64,000 bases of DNA from JANXQG01 sp964615095 (GCA_964615095.1 CAZTPX010000037.1:1-64000); one strand, 5' to 3'. Counted from the first letter of the stretch, positions 41,279-51,099 are shown. Notes: generated by a model from the letters alone, not told the origin. Numbers and translations: made by a program.

Positions 41279-43520
41279 AGTACGACTCGATGGACCGCTG
41301 GCAAGTGTCGCGCAACGACTGAATGTCATCGGCGTCGAGTTGCCGCCACAAGGCGGCGTCGAATCGCACGAAGGCCAGATCGCGGTCATAACGCAGGTAG
41401 CGCCGCCGTTCAAACTTCTCGAACGGCATGTCCAGAATAACCCTTTGCACTTCGCTGTCGGAAAGATCGGCGACGCGCGACATGCGGGCCGAGCCGCACT
41501 CGACCACGACCCCGCGTGTATTGCGATCCTCATAGAACGCGCGGAATCGCCCGACGAAATCCGTCAACCTCGCACGCCCACGCTCATCGACCGAGTCGAG
41601 CAACGCCAAGAGCATGACTGGCTTATAGGATGCCGACATATCCATTTCTTCCACGAAGGCCAGGAATAGCTCCTTGACGTTTTCGTCGCCGACTTTCGGG
41701 ATGCCCAGTCTTTCACGTATGCTGTCGATGTTGTCGCGGCGGAAGTAGTGATAAACCCTTTCGCCCAGGGTCAACGTGTGGTTGGGGCAAATTTCGCCGC
41801 GGTCAACGGCACGACGCACAGTTCCTTCGGCGGCCGCCAATTCTACTTCCAACTCCGCAAGCGGAATCATGTCGGCCATTGCCTCTTGCCAGTTGAACAA
41901 GTCCACTTGCTGAAATTCCCTCGCCCAAAGACCGATGTCGATGACGGCGGTCGGACGGTCACCGCGGCCGATTGCTTCCTCTTCGGCGCGGCGAAGATCC
42001 TCCGGCGACAAGACGAGACCGCCGGGCCGATAGTTCGCCTGGCCGGCGACCCGGTGGAGACTCAAGGCAACGTTGTAGCGAGTCGCGTTGTCCACGAAGT
42101 CGAACACTACGAGAAATTCTTTTCCAGGCGCCTTGCGCGTGCCGCGCCCGAGTTGCTGCAGGTAGACAATTTTGGAAAGGGTTGGCCGCGCCATGAGAAG
42201 GACTTCCACGTCGGGGCAGTCCCACCCTTCATTGAGAATGTCACACGCACACAGAACGCGGACCTCGCCGTCGTGGAAGGCCCGAAGGGTCCCATCTCGC
42301 TCCTTCTGCGACATTCGGCCGGAAACGGAACGCGCGGGTATTCCGGAGACGCGGAAAAGTTCAGCCAGCGCCTCTCCGTGGCGGACGTTGACGCAGAAGA
42401 GAACCGCTTTGCGTCCCGGCACATGCTGCAAGTAGGTGTCGACGATCAGGCGGTCGCGCGACGGAATCAACACGGTCTCTTCGATATCGCGACGATTGTA
42501 TTGCACCTGGTTGAACCGGACCGTCGTCAGGTCCACGTTTGTCACCACGCGTACACAGCGGATCGGAACCAATTCGCCCCGCTCGACGGCTTCTTTCAAC
42601 GTAAGCCGGTGCGCGCAGTCCTGGAACAACTCCAGGATCGACTGGCCGTCGGCACGGTCGGGAGTCGCCGTCAGACCGAGGACGAACCGTGGCTGAAAAT
42701 AGCCAAGAACCTGCCGGTAGGTAGACGCGGCAGCGTGATGGGCTTCGTCAATGACGAGATAATCGAAGGCAGTACTAGGAAAATCGCGCAGGTGTTCGAA
42801 TACGCTCTGAATCGAACCGGCCAAATTGTGGGTGTCGGTGTCCCGCACGTCGCCCAGGTAGAGCCCCGTGGAGACCTCGGGCCATAGCTCCTTAAGCTTC
42901 TCATACGCCTGGAGAACCAACTCGCGCCGGTGGGCCAGCACCAGCGTTTTTCCGCCGAACCGTTTCGCATCGCTTATGGCCACGATGGTCTTGCCCGCGC
43001 CCTGGGCATGCGTCAGCAACGCGATAGTCTTGCCCTCCGCGCGCATGGCGGCGAGCGCGGCCATGGCTTCCTCCTGGTGAGGCCGGAGCTCGAACGCCTC
43101 GCCGTGCTGCTTCGGCAAGAACTGGTCGAAAGACAAGAGGCCGGGAATCGATTCGAGGAAGAGGGCTAACTGCTCCTTGACGCGCTCCGGCTCAGAGGCG
43201 AGTTCGCGGTCCGTCCAACGGAAAACACGCCAGTTCTGGTGTACGAGGCTGTTCTGCCGCAACAGGTCGTCTTCGTACTTTTCCACGGAAATGGCCCCCG
43301 GCACGTGCCAAGTCAGCCCGTCGATCTCGAATGCGATACTCTGATCCGCCGTCCGGATCGCGTAATCGATGAAACGGCTACTTCCGTAAATATCTTCGAC
43401 CGGATAGTCGTGTGCGAGCATCTGGACCTTCTCGACACCGAACACTTGGGCGAAGAGTTCGACGAAGACATCCTCTGGCGTACTGCTCCGTCCCTCTCGA
43501 TCTCTGAATGTTAGATTCAT
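41262..43520 (-). CDS. Nuclease-helicase fusion (DUF559-like + superfamily 2 helicase)
   Basis: The protein has 752 residues. Residues about 20-130 look like a Vsr/DUF559-type PD-(D/E)XK nuclease (RFIDYAIRTADQSIAFEIDG, WRVFRWTDREL). Helicase motifs follow: LRPHQEEAM, HAQGAGKTIVAI, VIDEAHHAAAS, GLTATPDRADG, LFCVNVRHGEALAE and YLQQLGRGTRKAPGKEFLVV. The last 250 residues are a separate helical region. I chose ATG 43520, where the nuclease fold begins. Linked to a HIT gene and placed within a defence island, it is probably an anti-phage or restriction-like enzyme; no target is known. Confidence 0.78.
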   Translation of the reverse strand: MNLTFRDREGRSSTPEDVFVELFAQVFGVEKVQMLAHDYPVEDIYGSSRFIDYAIRTADQSIAFEIDGLTWHVPGAISVEKYEDDLLRQNSLVHQNWRVFRWTDRELASEPERVKEQLALFLESIPGLLSFDQFLPKQHGEAFELRPHQEEAMAALAAMRAEGKTIALLTHAQGAGKTIVAISDAKRFGGKTLVLAHRRELVLQAYEKLKELWPEVSTGLYLGDVRDTDTHNLAGSIQSVFEHLRDFPSTAFDYLVIDEAHHAAASTYRQVLGYFQPRFVLGLTATPDRADGQSILELFQDCAHRLTLKEAVERGELVPIRCVRVVTNVDLTTVRFNQVQYNRRDIEETVLIPSRDRLIVDTYLQHVPGRKAVLFCVNVRHGEALAELFRVSGIPARSVSGRMSQKERDGTLRAFHDGEVRVLCACDILNEGWDCPDVEVLLMARPTLSKIVYLQQLGRGTRKAPGKEFLVVFDFVDNATRYNVALSLHRVAGQANYRPGGLVLSPEDLRRAEEEAIGRGDRPTAVIDIGLWAREFQQVDLFNWQEAMADMIPLAELEVELAAAEGTVRRAVDRGEICPNHTLTLGERVYHYFRRDNIDSIRERLGIPKVGDENVKELFLAFVEEMDMSASYKPVMLLALLDSVDERGRARLTDFVGRFRAFYEDRNTRGVVVECGSARMSRVADLSDSEVQRVILDMPFEKFERRRYLRYDRDLAFVRFDAALWRQLDADDIQSLRDTCQRSIESYYERLF

Positions 43521-43607
43521 AACGGCTTGGCGTGAACGCCAAAACAAAAAATGGTCAACTTGCCAACCGCTTGCCACAATCGAGCCCAGTTGGCATATTT
43601 GGCCGAC

Positions 43608-43901
43608 CTATTTGAGTTCGATCCGGATACCGGCTCCATCCGTCTCGTCGTGGAACCACATATCGGGGCACTTCTCCCACATGTGGCGTGCATAGGTGAG
43701 CGTCACATCCTGGAGCTTCCGGATCGCCGGACGCCTGATTGGGTCGTCTTCGTCTTCGTCGCATTCCGCGTGCAATAGCCAAAAGCACTCATCGCTGGGC
43801 GTAATCGCCAAGATCTCGCAATAGAATCGATAACCACCCGCCGGGTCAGCACACGGCCGCACTGCAAATTTGATTCCAGGGTTCGATGCGGTCTTTGCCA
43901 T
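43608..43901 (-). CDS. Small hypothetical protein
   Basis: The protein has 97 residues, acidic, with an alpha/beta look (KFAVRPCADPAGGYRFYCE). GAGGG precedes ATG 43901. The family is not recognised. It lies between the helicase gene and the HNH endonuclease gene on the same strand. Confidence 0.5.
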   Translation of the reverse strand: MAKTASNPGIKFAVRPCADPAGGYRFYCEILAITPSDECFWLLHAECDEDEDDPIRRPAIRKLQDVTLTYARHMWEKCPDMWFHDETDGAGIRIELK

Positions 43902-44040
43902 GTTCGTTTCCCTCATAAGACAGTTGGGTTGTACGGTCCGTTCTTTCGGTTTAAGCCGTTCGTTGCACCGCCTCAAGCAGAATTTCGCCATAGTAGCGCG
44001 GCGACTGCCTCGGATATCGGCTGCTGGTTAATCGAACCGC

Positions 44041-44940
44041 CTATTCCGCAGTCCCAAGATACACATTATTCCGATGCCAATCCAGAAATCGCTTCGCGAT
44101 TGCCTTTCGAGGTTGAACGGCAAGGCTCTGGTTCACCAGCGACTCAAGCGGCAGGCCGCCGCTCTGTTGCGCCACGAACGCGTCGGCGATACAAATGCGG
44201 GCTTCGTCGTCGATCCCGAGAATTCCCTTGTCGAACGCCCAATGATGCAATTTGCAGAGTGCGATGCCGTTTTCTACGTCATCGGGGCCGTGCAGCGAAT
44301 GCCAATGGACGTGCGCGGCGTCGATCCCCGTCGCCACGCCGTTCAGCACCGCGTGGAATCCGCAGAACGCGCAACTATAGCGGAAATTCTCCAATACGTC
44401 GATCATGAATTGCCGGTCGCGCTGCGGCCGTCGCCGACTGTCCAACCGATCAAGCCCCAGGTCCTCGCGAATATCGCCGTGTAGTGTTTCGGGCCACCAT
44501 TCGTTCAGAATCGAATCAACGACGCGTGCCCTGGCTTCGCTGGAACTCCTCAGCAGGCGAAAAACTCTCGGTTGGAAAGCGCCGTAGGACTCGGGGCGGC
44601 GCAGGTCGGAAATCAGTGCCGTTTTGCCCGATCCGTATTCCCGCTGGGTCTTCAGAACCCAGAACGGCGAGGTCCGCAAATGGCTGAACGGCTGCTCCGG
44701 TTTCGACCCGCTGTCCGTCGGCCGCCCGCCATGCTCGCGAATCAACATGTCCAGTTTCTTTTCGATGTCGTCGAAATGAAACCGATTTTCCTCGGCACGG
44801 TCGTTCTCGATCCGCGAAACCAAGAGCAGTAAAAGAAGCGGCTTTTTCAGTGCAGCACGAAGGTGACCCGGCGCATGCACTTTCATGGACCGGATTTGCT
44901 CCAGCAGTTCATTCAACGCTTGAAGGTCGTCGAGGTTCAT
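44041..44940 (-). CDS. HNH endonuclease resembling phosphorothioated-DNA-binding restriction enzymes
   Basis: The protein has 299 residues. The N-terminal 160 residues (KKPLLLLLLVSRIENDRAEE, then PFSHLRTSPFWVL) resemble the sulfur-binding domain of ScoMcrA-like type IV enzymes, which read phosphorothioate backbones. The C-terminal HNH has CAFCGF, GIDAAHVHWHSL, NGIALCKLHHWAFDKG. It would cut foreign DND-modified DNA. No dnd genes are in the window, which fits a restriction-only host. I chose ATG 44940; upstream frame is repeat sequence. Confidence 0.72.
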   Translation of the reverse strand: MNLDDLQALNELLEQIRSMKVHAPGHLRAALKKPLLLLLLVSRIENDRAEENRFHFDDIEKKLDMLIREHGGRPTDSGSKPEQPFSHLRTSPFWVLKTQREYGSGKTALISDLRRPESYGAFQPRVFRLLRSSSEARARVVDSILNEWWPETLHGDIREDLGLDRLDSRRRPQRDRQFMIDVLENFRYSCAFCGFHAVLNGVATGIDAAHVHWHSLHGPDDVENGIALCKLHHWAFDKGILGIDDEARICIADAFVAQQSGGLPLESLVNQSLAVQPRKAIAKRFLDWHRNNVYLGTAE

Positions 44941-45063
44941 TACGCCAGGATAGCGAATCCAGGCCCCCCTAACAAGTACCGGGGTCAAGAAAAGTGATGG
45001 ACCGTTAACGGGTACGTTGCATGTGCATGGCCATTCATGGCCATTTGCCGGCGCAGCCGGTTC

Positions 45064-45314
45064 AGGCCCGTGCTTCAGCACGGGTCGGGCAGCAGGAGAA
45101 ATGTAAAGGCTGTCTATGGCATCCCTACGTAAAAGGGAATGCATTCCGTTTCCCTGAAATACGCAAGGCAACGGAATAAATTCCGTTCTACGTAGGACTT
45201 TGCAGTTCTCCTGGATCGGGCAGGCTGCCACGCCCCTCCCTCGATTCCGCCGGCCGGCGGAATCGGGGAATAGTCGCTTCTCAGGCTTCGCTACCCGTGC
45301 TGAAGCACGGGCCT
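45064..45314. repeat. Inverted repeat enclosing a mobile element copy
   Basis: Outer arms AGGCCCGTGCTTCAGCACGG (45064-45085) and its complement (45293-45314) bracket the element at 45110-45209. The 0.8 kb from 44941 to 45726 contains repeats and no gene I can support. Confidence 0.85.
45110..45209. mobile_element. MITE-like element, copy 1
   Basis: The sequence from CTGTCTATGGCATCCCTACG to CTTTGCAGTTCT is an inverted copy of 58661-58773, with a few differences. The left terminal repeat is missing. Internal arms AACGGAAT / ATTCCGTT pair. Confidence 0.85.
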
Positions 45315-45343
45315 AATATTACCCCGGCATGAAAGATCCTCAC

Positions 45344-45392
45344 ACCAACCCGAAGCGCAAGCGAGGGACCCTCGCTTGCGCTTCGGGTTGGT
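45344..45392. repeat. Palindrome with 22-base arms
   Basis: Perfect arms around GGACC, with the core CCGAAGCGCAAGCGAG and its complement. It is a dispersed planctomycete-type repeat. Confidence 0.85.
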
Positions 45393-45726
45393 ATTGATCA
45401 ACTTGGTTGCCGGCGTAATACCCGCTGCGCCGGGCAATGGGCGTAAACGCCCATGCGACCAGCCGCTGCGCAAAAGCAGCAGCCATGAAAAGGCAGGAAT
45501 CCGTTTCAGACTGTGGAAGGTCAGCCACGCACGGGCCGGCTCGCGACCGGGAAGACCGGCCGCGGCCAGATGCTCCCTACAGGTCTTGCCCTTGCAGCCT
45601 TGGAATTGAACCATGCCGAAGTCCGTCAGCGTCGTTCCGTGCGCCCGCGGACACAGGGACGGCGGTCGCCTGACGGCGACGAGGTTCGATACGGTTGGAA
45701 ACATGCGAGTCCTGACGCGGGGCCGA

Positions 45727-46349
45727 GGGCAGGTTCGAGAACAGGCCGATCAAACCTTCGGCCGCGGTGGGATGCGTGAAGATCGCGTCGCGCAGCGCCG
45801 TGTAGGGCAGGCCGCCGAGCATCGCCGTCTGCACGACAGCCATCATCTCGCTCGCCTCGGCCCCAAGGCGGTAAAGCCCAAAATACGATCGTCGGCCCCG
45901 ATCAGGGCCTTGGCAAACCCCCGTGTCTGCGAGAGCGTGCGCGTGCGCAACACGGCCGACATCGGCTGCTTCACCAACCGGTACGGTACGCCCTTCGCCC
46001 TGGCCTCCGTCTCCGTCAGCCCCACGTGGGCCAACTCCGGGTCCAGGAAGAGGCAATAGGGAATCACGCGGTCGCGGGTCGTGCGATTGCCGCCGTCGAG
46101 GTTGCTGAGCACCACGCGGGCGTCGTCCTCTCCCACGTGCGTGAATTGCGGGCTGCCGGCACAATCGCCCATGGCCCAAACGTCGGCGGCCGTAGTCTGC
46201 AGCCGTTCGTCCACACGGATGTAGCCCCGCTCGTCCAGTTCGACACGCGCCGAGGCCAGGTCGATCCGGTCCGTATTCGGCGTTCGGCCGGCCGCCACCA
46301 AAATGTCGGAAGCCGCCAGAGTCCTTTCCCCACCGCCGCCGCATCCCAC
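45727..46349 (-). pseudogene. Broken FAD-dependent disulfide oxidoreductase-type gene
   Basis: The reverse strand encodes the NAD-binding end and dimerisation domain of a dihydrolipoamide/mercuric reductase-like flavoprotein: SDILVAAGRTPNTD, VWAMGDCAGSPQFTH, DPELAHVGLTETEA. Near 45865 the frame shifts and continues as EASEMMAVVQTAMLGGL and IFTHPTAAEGL. The N-terminal FAD-binding half is missing. The 230 bases before the PIN gene (46350-46583) hold unrecognised sequence. Confidence 0.8.
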
Positions 46350-46583
46350 GCCCGCTGCGCCTCATCGAAGACGATTGCATTTCATAGGGCACTTCGTCGG
46401 TGTTCTTGATACCGTATTTGGTCAGGAATCCTCCGTCCAACCATTTATGGAACGCTCTGGTGTCCAGGCTCCGCGTGGGTAGGTCATGGGGGCCAAGTGG
46501 CCCTCGGCGGTTACCAGTTTCGCAACGAAACTGGTATCGTGTCCTCAGAATTACCCAGATATACCGGATTTCCCGGACGGCGA

Positions 46584-47057
46584 TCAAAGCGAGTCGCCGA
46601 TTTCCCGCAGAAATGCAAGCGGGTCGAGAATTCGAAGCAGCGGGAAGCGATCTTGAAAGTCTGCCGCTTGCGGTTTCGTCGAGTCCATCAAGTCAAGCAG
46701 GTCCTTGTCGCGGGATACGATTAGTTTCGCGTTGGCTGCCACCGCCAGATTCACGTAATGTGCATCGTCCGGGTCCCGTTGGTAGACGAACGGTTCCGGA
46801 AAGCCCACGAGGACGGTGGCCGCGACCTCGATGACCTCAATGAACTCCTGCGTCCGATCGGGGCTGAAGTGGAGTTGGGCGATAACCTTCGGGCGGCTCG
46901 CTACGTCATGAAGTTCTTCGACTACTGTCGGCGACAGAAAAAGCTCGACTTTCCCATCGATCGCGAGTTGGACACATCGGCCAGCCGGCCCGTTCGGAGA
47001 GGCCAGCGCCTGGAGGAAGGTGTTGCAGTCGAAGACGACTCGCGTCGACGTGGTCAT
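46584..47057 (-). CDS. PIN domain toxin (VapC-like, COG1569 type)
   Basis: The protein has 157 residues. PIN acidic residues are in VVFDCNTFLQAL at the start, VVEELHDVASRP in the middle, and DPDDAHYVNLA followed by IVSRDKDLLDL near the end. It should be an Mg-dependent RNase. Its ATG overlaps the antitoxin stop by four bases, as in toxin-antitoxin pairs. Confidence 0.85.
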   Translation of the reverse strand: MTTSTRVVFDCNTFLQALASPNGPAGRCVQLAIDGKVELFLSPTVVEELHDVASRPKVIAQLHFSPDRTQEFIEVIEVAATVLVGFPEPFVYQRDPDDAHYVNLAVAANAKLIVSRDKDLLDLMDSTKPQAADFQDRFPLLRILDPLAFLREIGDSL

Positions 47058-47314
47058 TCCCCCGCCTTCTCTCGGCGTTCGGCCCGCATCGCATGTTTTT
47101 CCGCTTCAAGGAAATCAGAAAGCTCATCCTCGCTCATACCGCTTTGGACGAACGCTTGGCCGATCGGGCCGCTGATTTCTCGCAACGATCTTGGCGGCCC
47201 CACCAAGAGCTCAAGTTGTCGGGCGGCGTAGGTCGCCACGTCAACGCCTGCAGCGGCGGCCTTCGCCTTCAGCTTAACCTCGGCTTCCGCGGAAATAGAT
47301 ACACTTAGAACCAT
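47054..47314 (-). CDS. Antitoxin partner of the PIN protein
   Basis: The protein has 86 residues. The N-terminal part (MVLSVSISAEAEVKLKAKA, then AGVDVATYAARQLE) fits a ribbon-helix-helix DNA-binding domain; the C-terminal helices (MSEDELSDFLEAEKHAMR) would wrap the toxin. It overlaps the PIN gene (ATGA) and is likely autoregulatory. Confidence 0.75.
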   Translation of the reverse strand: MVLSVSISAEAEVKLKAKAAAAGVDVATYAARQLELLVGPPRSLREISGPIGQAFVQSGMSEDELSDFLEAEKHAMRAERREKAGE

Positions 47315-47775
47315 ACAACCTATTCTATCATGTCTGGGGCCGCGGGAATAGGCTAAACTCGCTCTCTGGATGCGGCACTAGCGCTGGCAGGGCTGCGACT
47401 GGAGGTCGAAGACCCAGCGGACGCAGGCGTCGCGCCGACGTTCGAGCCGGAATCGACGGTCGAAAACCGCCGAAAGCTGGAAACCCGCGTGCGATGGGTG
47501 ACTATCATTCCGGCCATCTCATGGCGAATTCGAAGTGTCGCCTAACTGCCGCAGGCGACCGGAGTTGCAGTTAAATTCCCGCCACCGCACAAATAACCCG
47601 GAGACAGCAGGCGTATTGTTTTCATGAATATACGGCGCACTACGCGCAGAGAGCAGGGAGCAGAAAGGAGGAAGACGGAATCATGTGATGAAGCAAATCT
47701 CGTAGGTGTGCTGATCTTTGACAATTTAACCGCCTGCGGCGTAGCGAGCCGGGGGCCATTGGCGACGCATGGTCG

Positions 47776-47883
47776 GTAGGTCCATCTTGCCGAGATGGAC
47801 TATTGCGCGGCGCATCGTCGTGAAGCCCCGGAGCCATAGACGACGCGAAAGTTCAATAGCCACTCCCGGCAGGAGTGGCCTAC
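47776..47883. repeat. Two-hairpin GTAGG...CCTAC element, copy 2
   Basis: The 108-base element has left hairpin GGTCCATC / GATGGACT-type arms around TTGCCGA and right hairpin GGCCACTC / GAGTGGCC around CCGGCAG. It lies in the 950-base gene-free gap 47315-48268. In that gap I see only repeats and AT-richer sequence. Confidence 0.8.
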
Positions 47884-47998
47884 AAGGAAAGCCGCTGCGC
47901 GGCGAAAAAAGAAAACGGAACTAAAACTTGACTCTGACATAAAATTGCTTCACGAATTGGCTTCCACGATACTCGGGCGAGGTGTATGAATGGTTCAT

Positions 47999-48070
47999 AA
48001 TGGCACAAAATGGCACAAAATGGTCACATTGGCCAAAAAAATGGCACAAAATGGCACAAAGTGGCCAGGA
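47999..48070. repeat. Short direct repeats TGGCACAAAA downstream of gyrB
   Basis: The unit AATGGCACAAA occurs four times, with two variants TGGTCACATTGGCC and GTGGCC. It is iteron-like in appearance, but no link to replication is shown. Confidence 0.75.
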
Positions 48071-48268
48071 AATGGCAACGTCTTTGAGGGAACAAGAAGT
48101 TCACAAGAAGAGTGTCAACACCTCGTTTCTCCGCGGTTTCCTTCAACCGGACCAACACCTGTGGGTGCAGAGGCACTCGCCCGTGGTGGTGCAAAACTGC
48201 GGCAAAAGCGCCAAGAGGCCGCTTTTTGTGACCAAATTGGAGGCGTGAATAACTCGCTAGACGGTGCG

Positions 48269-50800
48269 TCAGACGTCCAGGTTCCGCGCTTCCAAGGCGT
48301 GCTTCTCGATGAACTCGCGGCGGGGCTCGACCTTGTCGCCCATGAGGATGCGGAAGAGGTCGTCGGCGGCGCCGGCGTCGTCCATAGTGACCTGCAAGAG
48401 CGTGCGGGCGGAGGGGAGCATGGTCGTGTCGCGCAGCTCCTCGGGGTCCATCTCCCCCAGACCTTTGAAACGCATGACCTTCATGCCCTTCTCGCCGCCG
48501 CTGCGGACGGCGGTCAGCAGGCCGCGAAGATCGTCCAGCCCCACCGTGGCCTCGCCGCGGCGCAAGAGATAGCGCGGCTCCTCCACGCCCGTCCGCTCCT
48601 GCGGGATCAGGCTGGCGATCTCAAAGCCGATCTTCCGCAACTCGGACAACTGACTGTTGATGGAACGCACCTCGTGGAACTCCACGATGTGCAAGCGGCT
48701 ATGGCCGTTGCCGTTGGTCTGGGCGTCAGGCTCGCCGGCGGCGGCCGGCGGAGCTGCGGCGGCGGCCGAGGCAGCCTCGTCGCTGAGCTTCAATTCGTTG
48801 CCCGACTCCTGTTCCTGCTGGGCGATGAACTCGTCCAGGGCCTTGCGCGAGGCAAACCAGTGCTCGCCGTGTCCGATGAAGACGTGATAGATGGGCAACT
48901 GCCCGGTGACGGGGTCCTGCCGCACGGCGTGGGCGCGGAGGCTGATGCCGCGGCGCTCCAGGGCCACGAGCGAGTCCTCCAGGGCGGAAAGCGTGCGGCA
49001 GAGCCGCTCCATTTCCGCGCCGGCGATCGTGCGGCCATCGCCCGGCTCGAAAACGGCGTCCTTCAGCCCCGACTCCAGCAGTTGGGCGTTCATCTCCGCC
49101 TCGGTCTGCACGTAATACGTATGCTTCTTGTGCGTGATCTTGAACAGCGGCGGCTGGGCCACGTAGACGTGCCCGCCGCGGACGAGGTCGTACATCTGCC
49201 GGTAGAAGAAGGTCAGCAGCAGCGTGCGGATGTGCGAGCCGTCGACGTCGGCATCGGTCATGATGATCACCTTGCCGTAGCGGCGCTTGGTAAGATCGAC
49301 ATCCTCGCCGATGCCGCAGCCAATAGCCGAGATCATGCTGCGGACTTCCTCGTTGGCCAGCACCTTGTCGTCGCGCGATTTGTAGGCATTGATGATCTTG
49401 CCGCGCAAGGGGAGGATGGCCTGGAATTCGCGGTCGCGGCCGCCCTCGGCGGACCCGCCGGCGGAATCGCCCTCGACCAGGTACAGTTCGCAGCGTTCGA
49501 CGACCTTGCTGGTGCAGTCGCGGAGTTTGCCCGGCAGTCCGCCGCCGGCCAGGATGCCCTTGCGGTCGCGCAAGAGGGCCTTGGCCTTGCGGGCAGCCTC
49601 GCGGGCCTCGGCCGCCAGCACGGCCTTGGCGATCATGAGCTTGGCCGTCTTGGGATGCTCTTCCAGGTATTTGGCCAGGAAGTCGCCAACCACCGAATTG
49701 ACAACGCCTTCCAGTTCCGGGTTGTTGAGCTTGACCTTGGTCTGCGACTCGAACTGCGGGTTGGGCATCCGCACGGAGATGATCGCCGTGAGACCTTCGC
49801 GCAGGTCTTCGCCCGTGGGCACGATGTCTTTGAAGATGTTTTCCTTTTTGCCGTAGGCATTGAGCGTGCGGGTGAGGGCCGTGCGGAAGCCGGTGAGGTG
49901 CGTGCCGCCGTCCTTGGTGTTGATGTTGTTCACGTAGCAGTGCAGGCTCTCGGTGTACTCGGCGCAGTACTGGAAGGCGACTTCGATCTCGACGGGCGGG
50001 TCCTCGCTGGTGGCGTTGATGTAGACGACGTCGGCGTGGATGCCCTCGCTGGCCCGATTGAGATAGTGGATGAATTCCACGAGGCCGTCGTTGTATTGGA
50101 AGCTCTCACCCTCGCCGCTGCGGAGGTCCTTGTAGACGATTTTCACGCCGCGGTTGAGGAAGGCCAGTTCCTGCAGCCGCTTGCGAAGGATGTTACTGTC
50201 GAACTTCAGGTCGCCGAAGACCTGGTAGTCGGGCTTGAAGGTAGTCTTGGTGCCGGTGCCCTGGGCCGTGCCCACGCGGGTCACGGGGCCGGTGGGCTTG
50301 CCGCGTTCGTATTCCTGCTGGTAGGCGTGGCCGCCGCGACGGACTTCCACCTCGCACCACTCGGAAAGGAAGTTCACGGCCTTGACGCCGATACCGTGCA
50401 GGCCGCCGGAGGTCTTGTAGGCCTTGTTGTCGAACTTGCCGCCATACTTGAGCAGCGTCATCACGCCTTCCAGCGCGGAAATGCCGATGTTCGGGTCGAT
50501 GTCGACGGGGATGCCGCGGCCGTCGTCGGCCACAGTGATCGAGCCGTCCGGGTTGACGGTCACCTGGACGACGGTGGCCTGGCCGGCCATGACCTCGTCG
50601 ATCGAGTTGTCGACGACTTCGCTGACCAGGTGGTGCAACCCGCTGACGTCGCGGTTGCCGATGTACATGCCGGAGCGCTCGCGGACGTGCTCCAGATCGC
50701 TGAGGTGGCGCATCTGGGCCGTATCGTAGGCGTTGTCGTTCTGCGGATTCGTGTTTTGAGGGACGTCGTTTTGCGGAATGTCGTTGGGATCGGTAGACAT
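48269..50800 (-). CDS. gyrB: DNA gyrase subunit B
   Basis: The protein has 843 residues, slightly longer than usual because of an Asn/Pro/Asp-rich N-terminal leader of about 30 residues. GHKL ATPase motifs: EVVDNSIDE, DDGRGIPVDI, GLHGIGVKAVN. The TOPRIM metal site: LVEGDSAGGSAEGGRDREFQ and MTDADVDGSHIRTLLL. It is the ATPase half of gyrase. The ATG overlaps the stop of the DciA-like gene (TAATG), so the two are coupled. Confidence 0.97.
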   Translation of the reverse strand: MSTDPNDIPQNDVPQNTNPQNDNAYDTAQMRHLSDLEHVRERSGMYIGNRDVSGLHHLVSEVVDNSIDEVMAGQATVVQVTVNPDGSITVADDGRGIPVDIDPNIGISALEGVMTLLKYGGKFDNKAYKTSGGLHGIGVKAVNFLSEWCEVEVRRGGHAYQQEYERGKPTGPVTRVGTAQGTGTKTTFKPDYQVFGDLKFDSNILRKRLQELAFLNRGVKIVYKDLRSGEGESFQYNDGLVEFIHYLNRASEGIHADVVYINATSEDPPVEIEVAFQYCAEYTESLHCYVNNINTKDGGTHLTGFRTALTRTLNAYGKKENIFKDIVPTGEDLREGLTAIISVRMPNPQFESQTKVKLNNPELEGVVNSVVGDFLAKYLEEHPKTAKLMIAKAVLAAEAREAARKAKALLRDRKGILAGGGLPGKLRDCTSKVVERCELYLVEGDSAGGSAEGGRDREFQAILPLRGKIINAYKSRDDKVLANEEVRSMISAIGCGIGEDVDLTKRRYGKVIIMTDADVDGSHIRTLLLTFFYRQMYDLVRGGHVYVAQPPLFKITHKKHTYYVQTEAEMNAQLLESGLKDAVFEPGDGRTIAGAEMERLCRTLSALEDSLVALERRGISLRAHAVRQDPVTGQLPIYHVFIGHGEHWFASRKALDEFIAQQEQESGNELKLSDEAASAAAAAPPAAAGEPDAQTNGNGHSRLHIVEFHEVRSINSQLSELRKIGFEIASLIPQERTGVEEPRYLLRRGEATVGLDDLRGLLTAVRSGGEKGMKVMRFKGLGEMDPEELRDTTMLPSARTLLQVTMDDAGAADDLFRILMGDKVEPRREFIEKHALEARNLDV

Positions 50801-51099
50801 TAACTTATTGCCCCCAGGCGGAAGCGAAGGTCCTTGATGTTGTGGTCGGGAAGTAAGCGGTTGAGGGTAGCGAGCATGGCCGACTTTTGAAAGCCGAACT
50901 CCTGGATCAGGGCCGAATTGGTGACGACGACTTCCAGGGTTCCGCGCTTCAATTGGCCGACGCGGCTATATTGGGCGCCCAGGGGGCCGGAGGCCTCGTT
51001 CCAGGCCGACTGGTAGGCCGCCGCGCCCTGCACGCGGGCAAAGCCCCGCCGGGCCATGAGTTGCACGAGGATATCGGCGATGCGTTCGGGACCGGGCAT
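50800..51099 (-). CDS. DUF721 / DciA-like protein
   Basis: The protein has 99 residues of the DUF721 family. LVQLMARRGFARVQ, WNEASGPLGAQYSRVG and LEVVVTNSALIQEFGFQK are typical. DciA loads or assists the replicative helicase in bacteria without DnaC-type loaders. It stands between dnaN and gyrB, where recF is usual in many bacteria; no recF is seen here. Confidence 0.85.
   Translation of the reverse strand: MPGPERIADILVQLMARRGFARVQGAAAYQSAWNEASGPLGAQYSRVGQLKRGTLEVVVTNSALIQEFGFQKSAMLATLNRLLPDHNIKDLRFRLGAIS

Noticed and set aside
46350..46587. Upstream continuation of the flavoprotein pseudogene or a separate gene (translation with FHKWLDGGFLTKYGI)
   Set aside because: It does not resemble the missing FAD-binding half and I cannot place it in a family, so it is not called as a gene.
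47990..50803. A 937-codon open frame on the plus strand
   Set aside because: It is antisense to gyrB, whose protein is fully recognisable. GC-rich codon use leaves long antisense frames open; the translation has no known motif.
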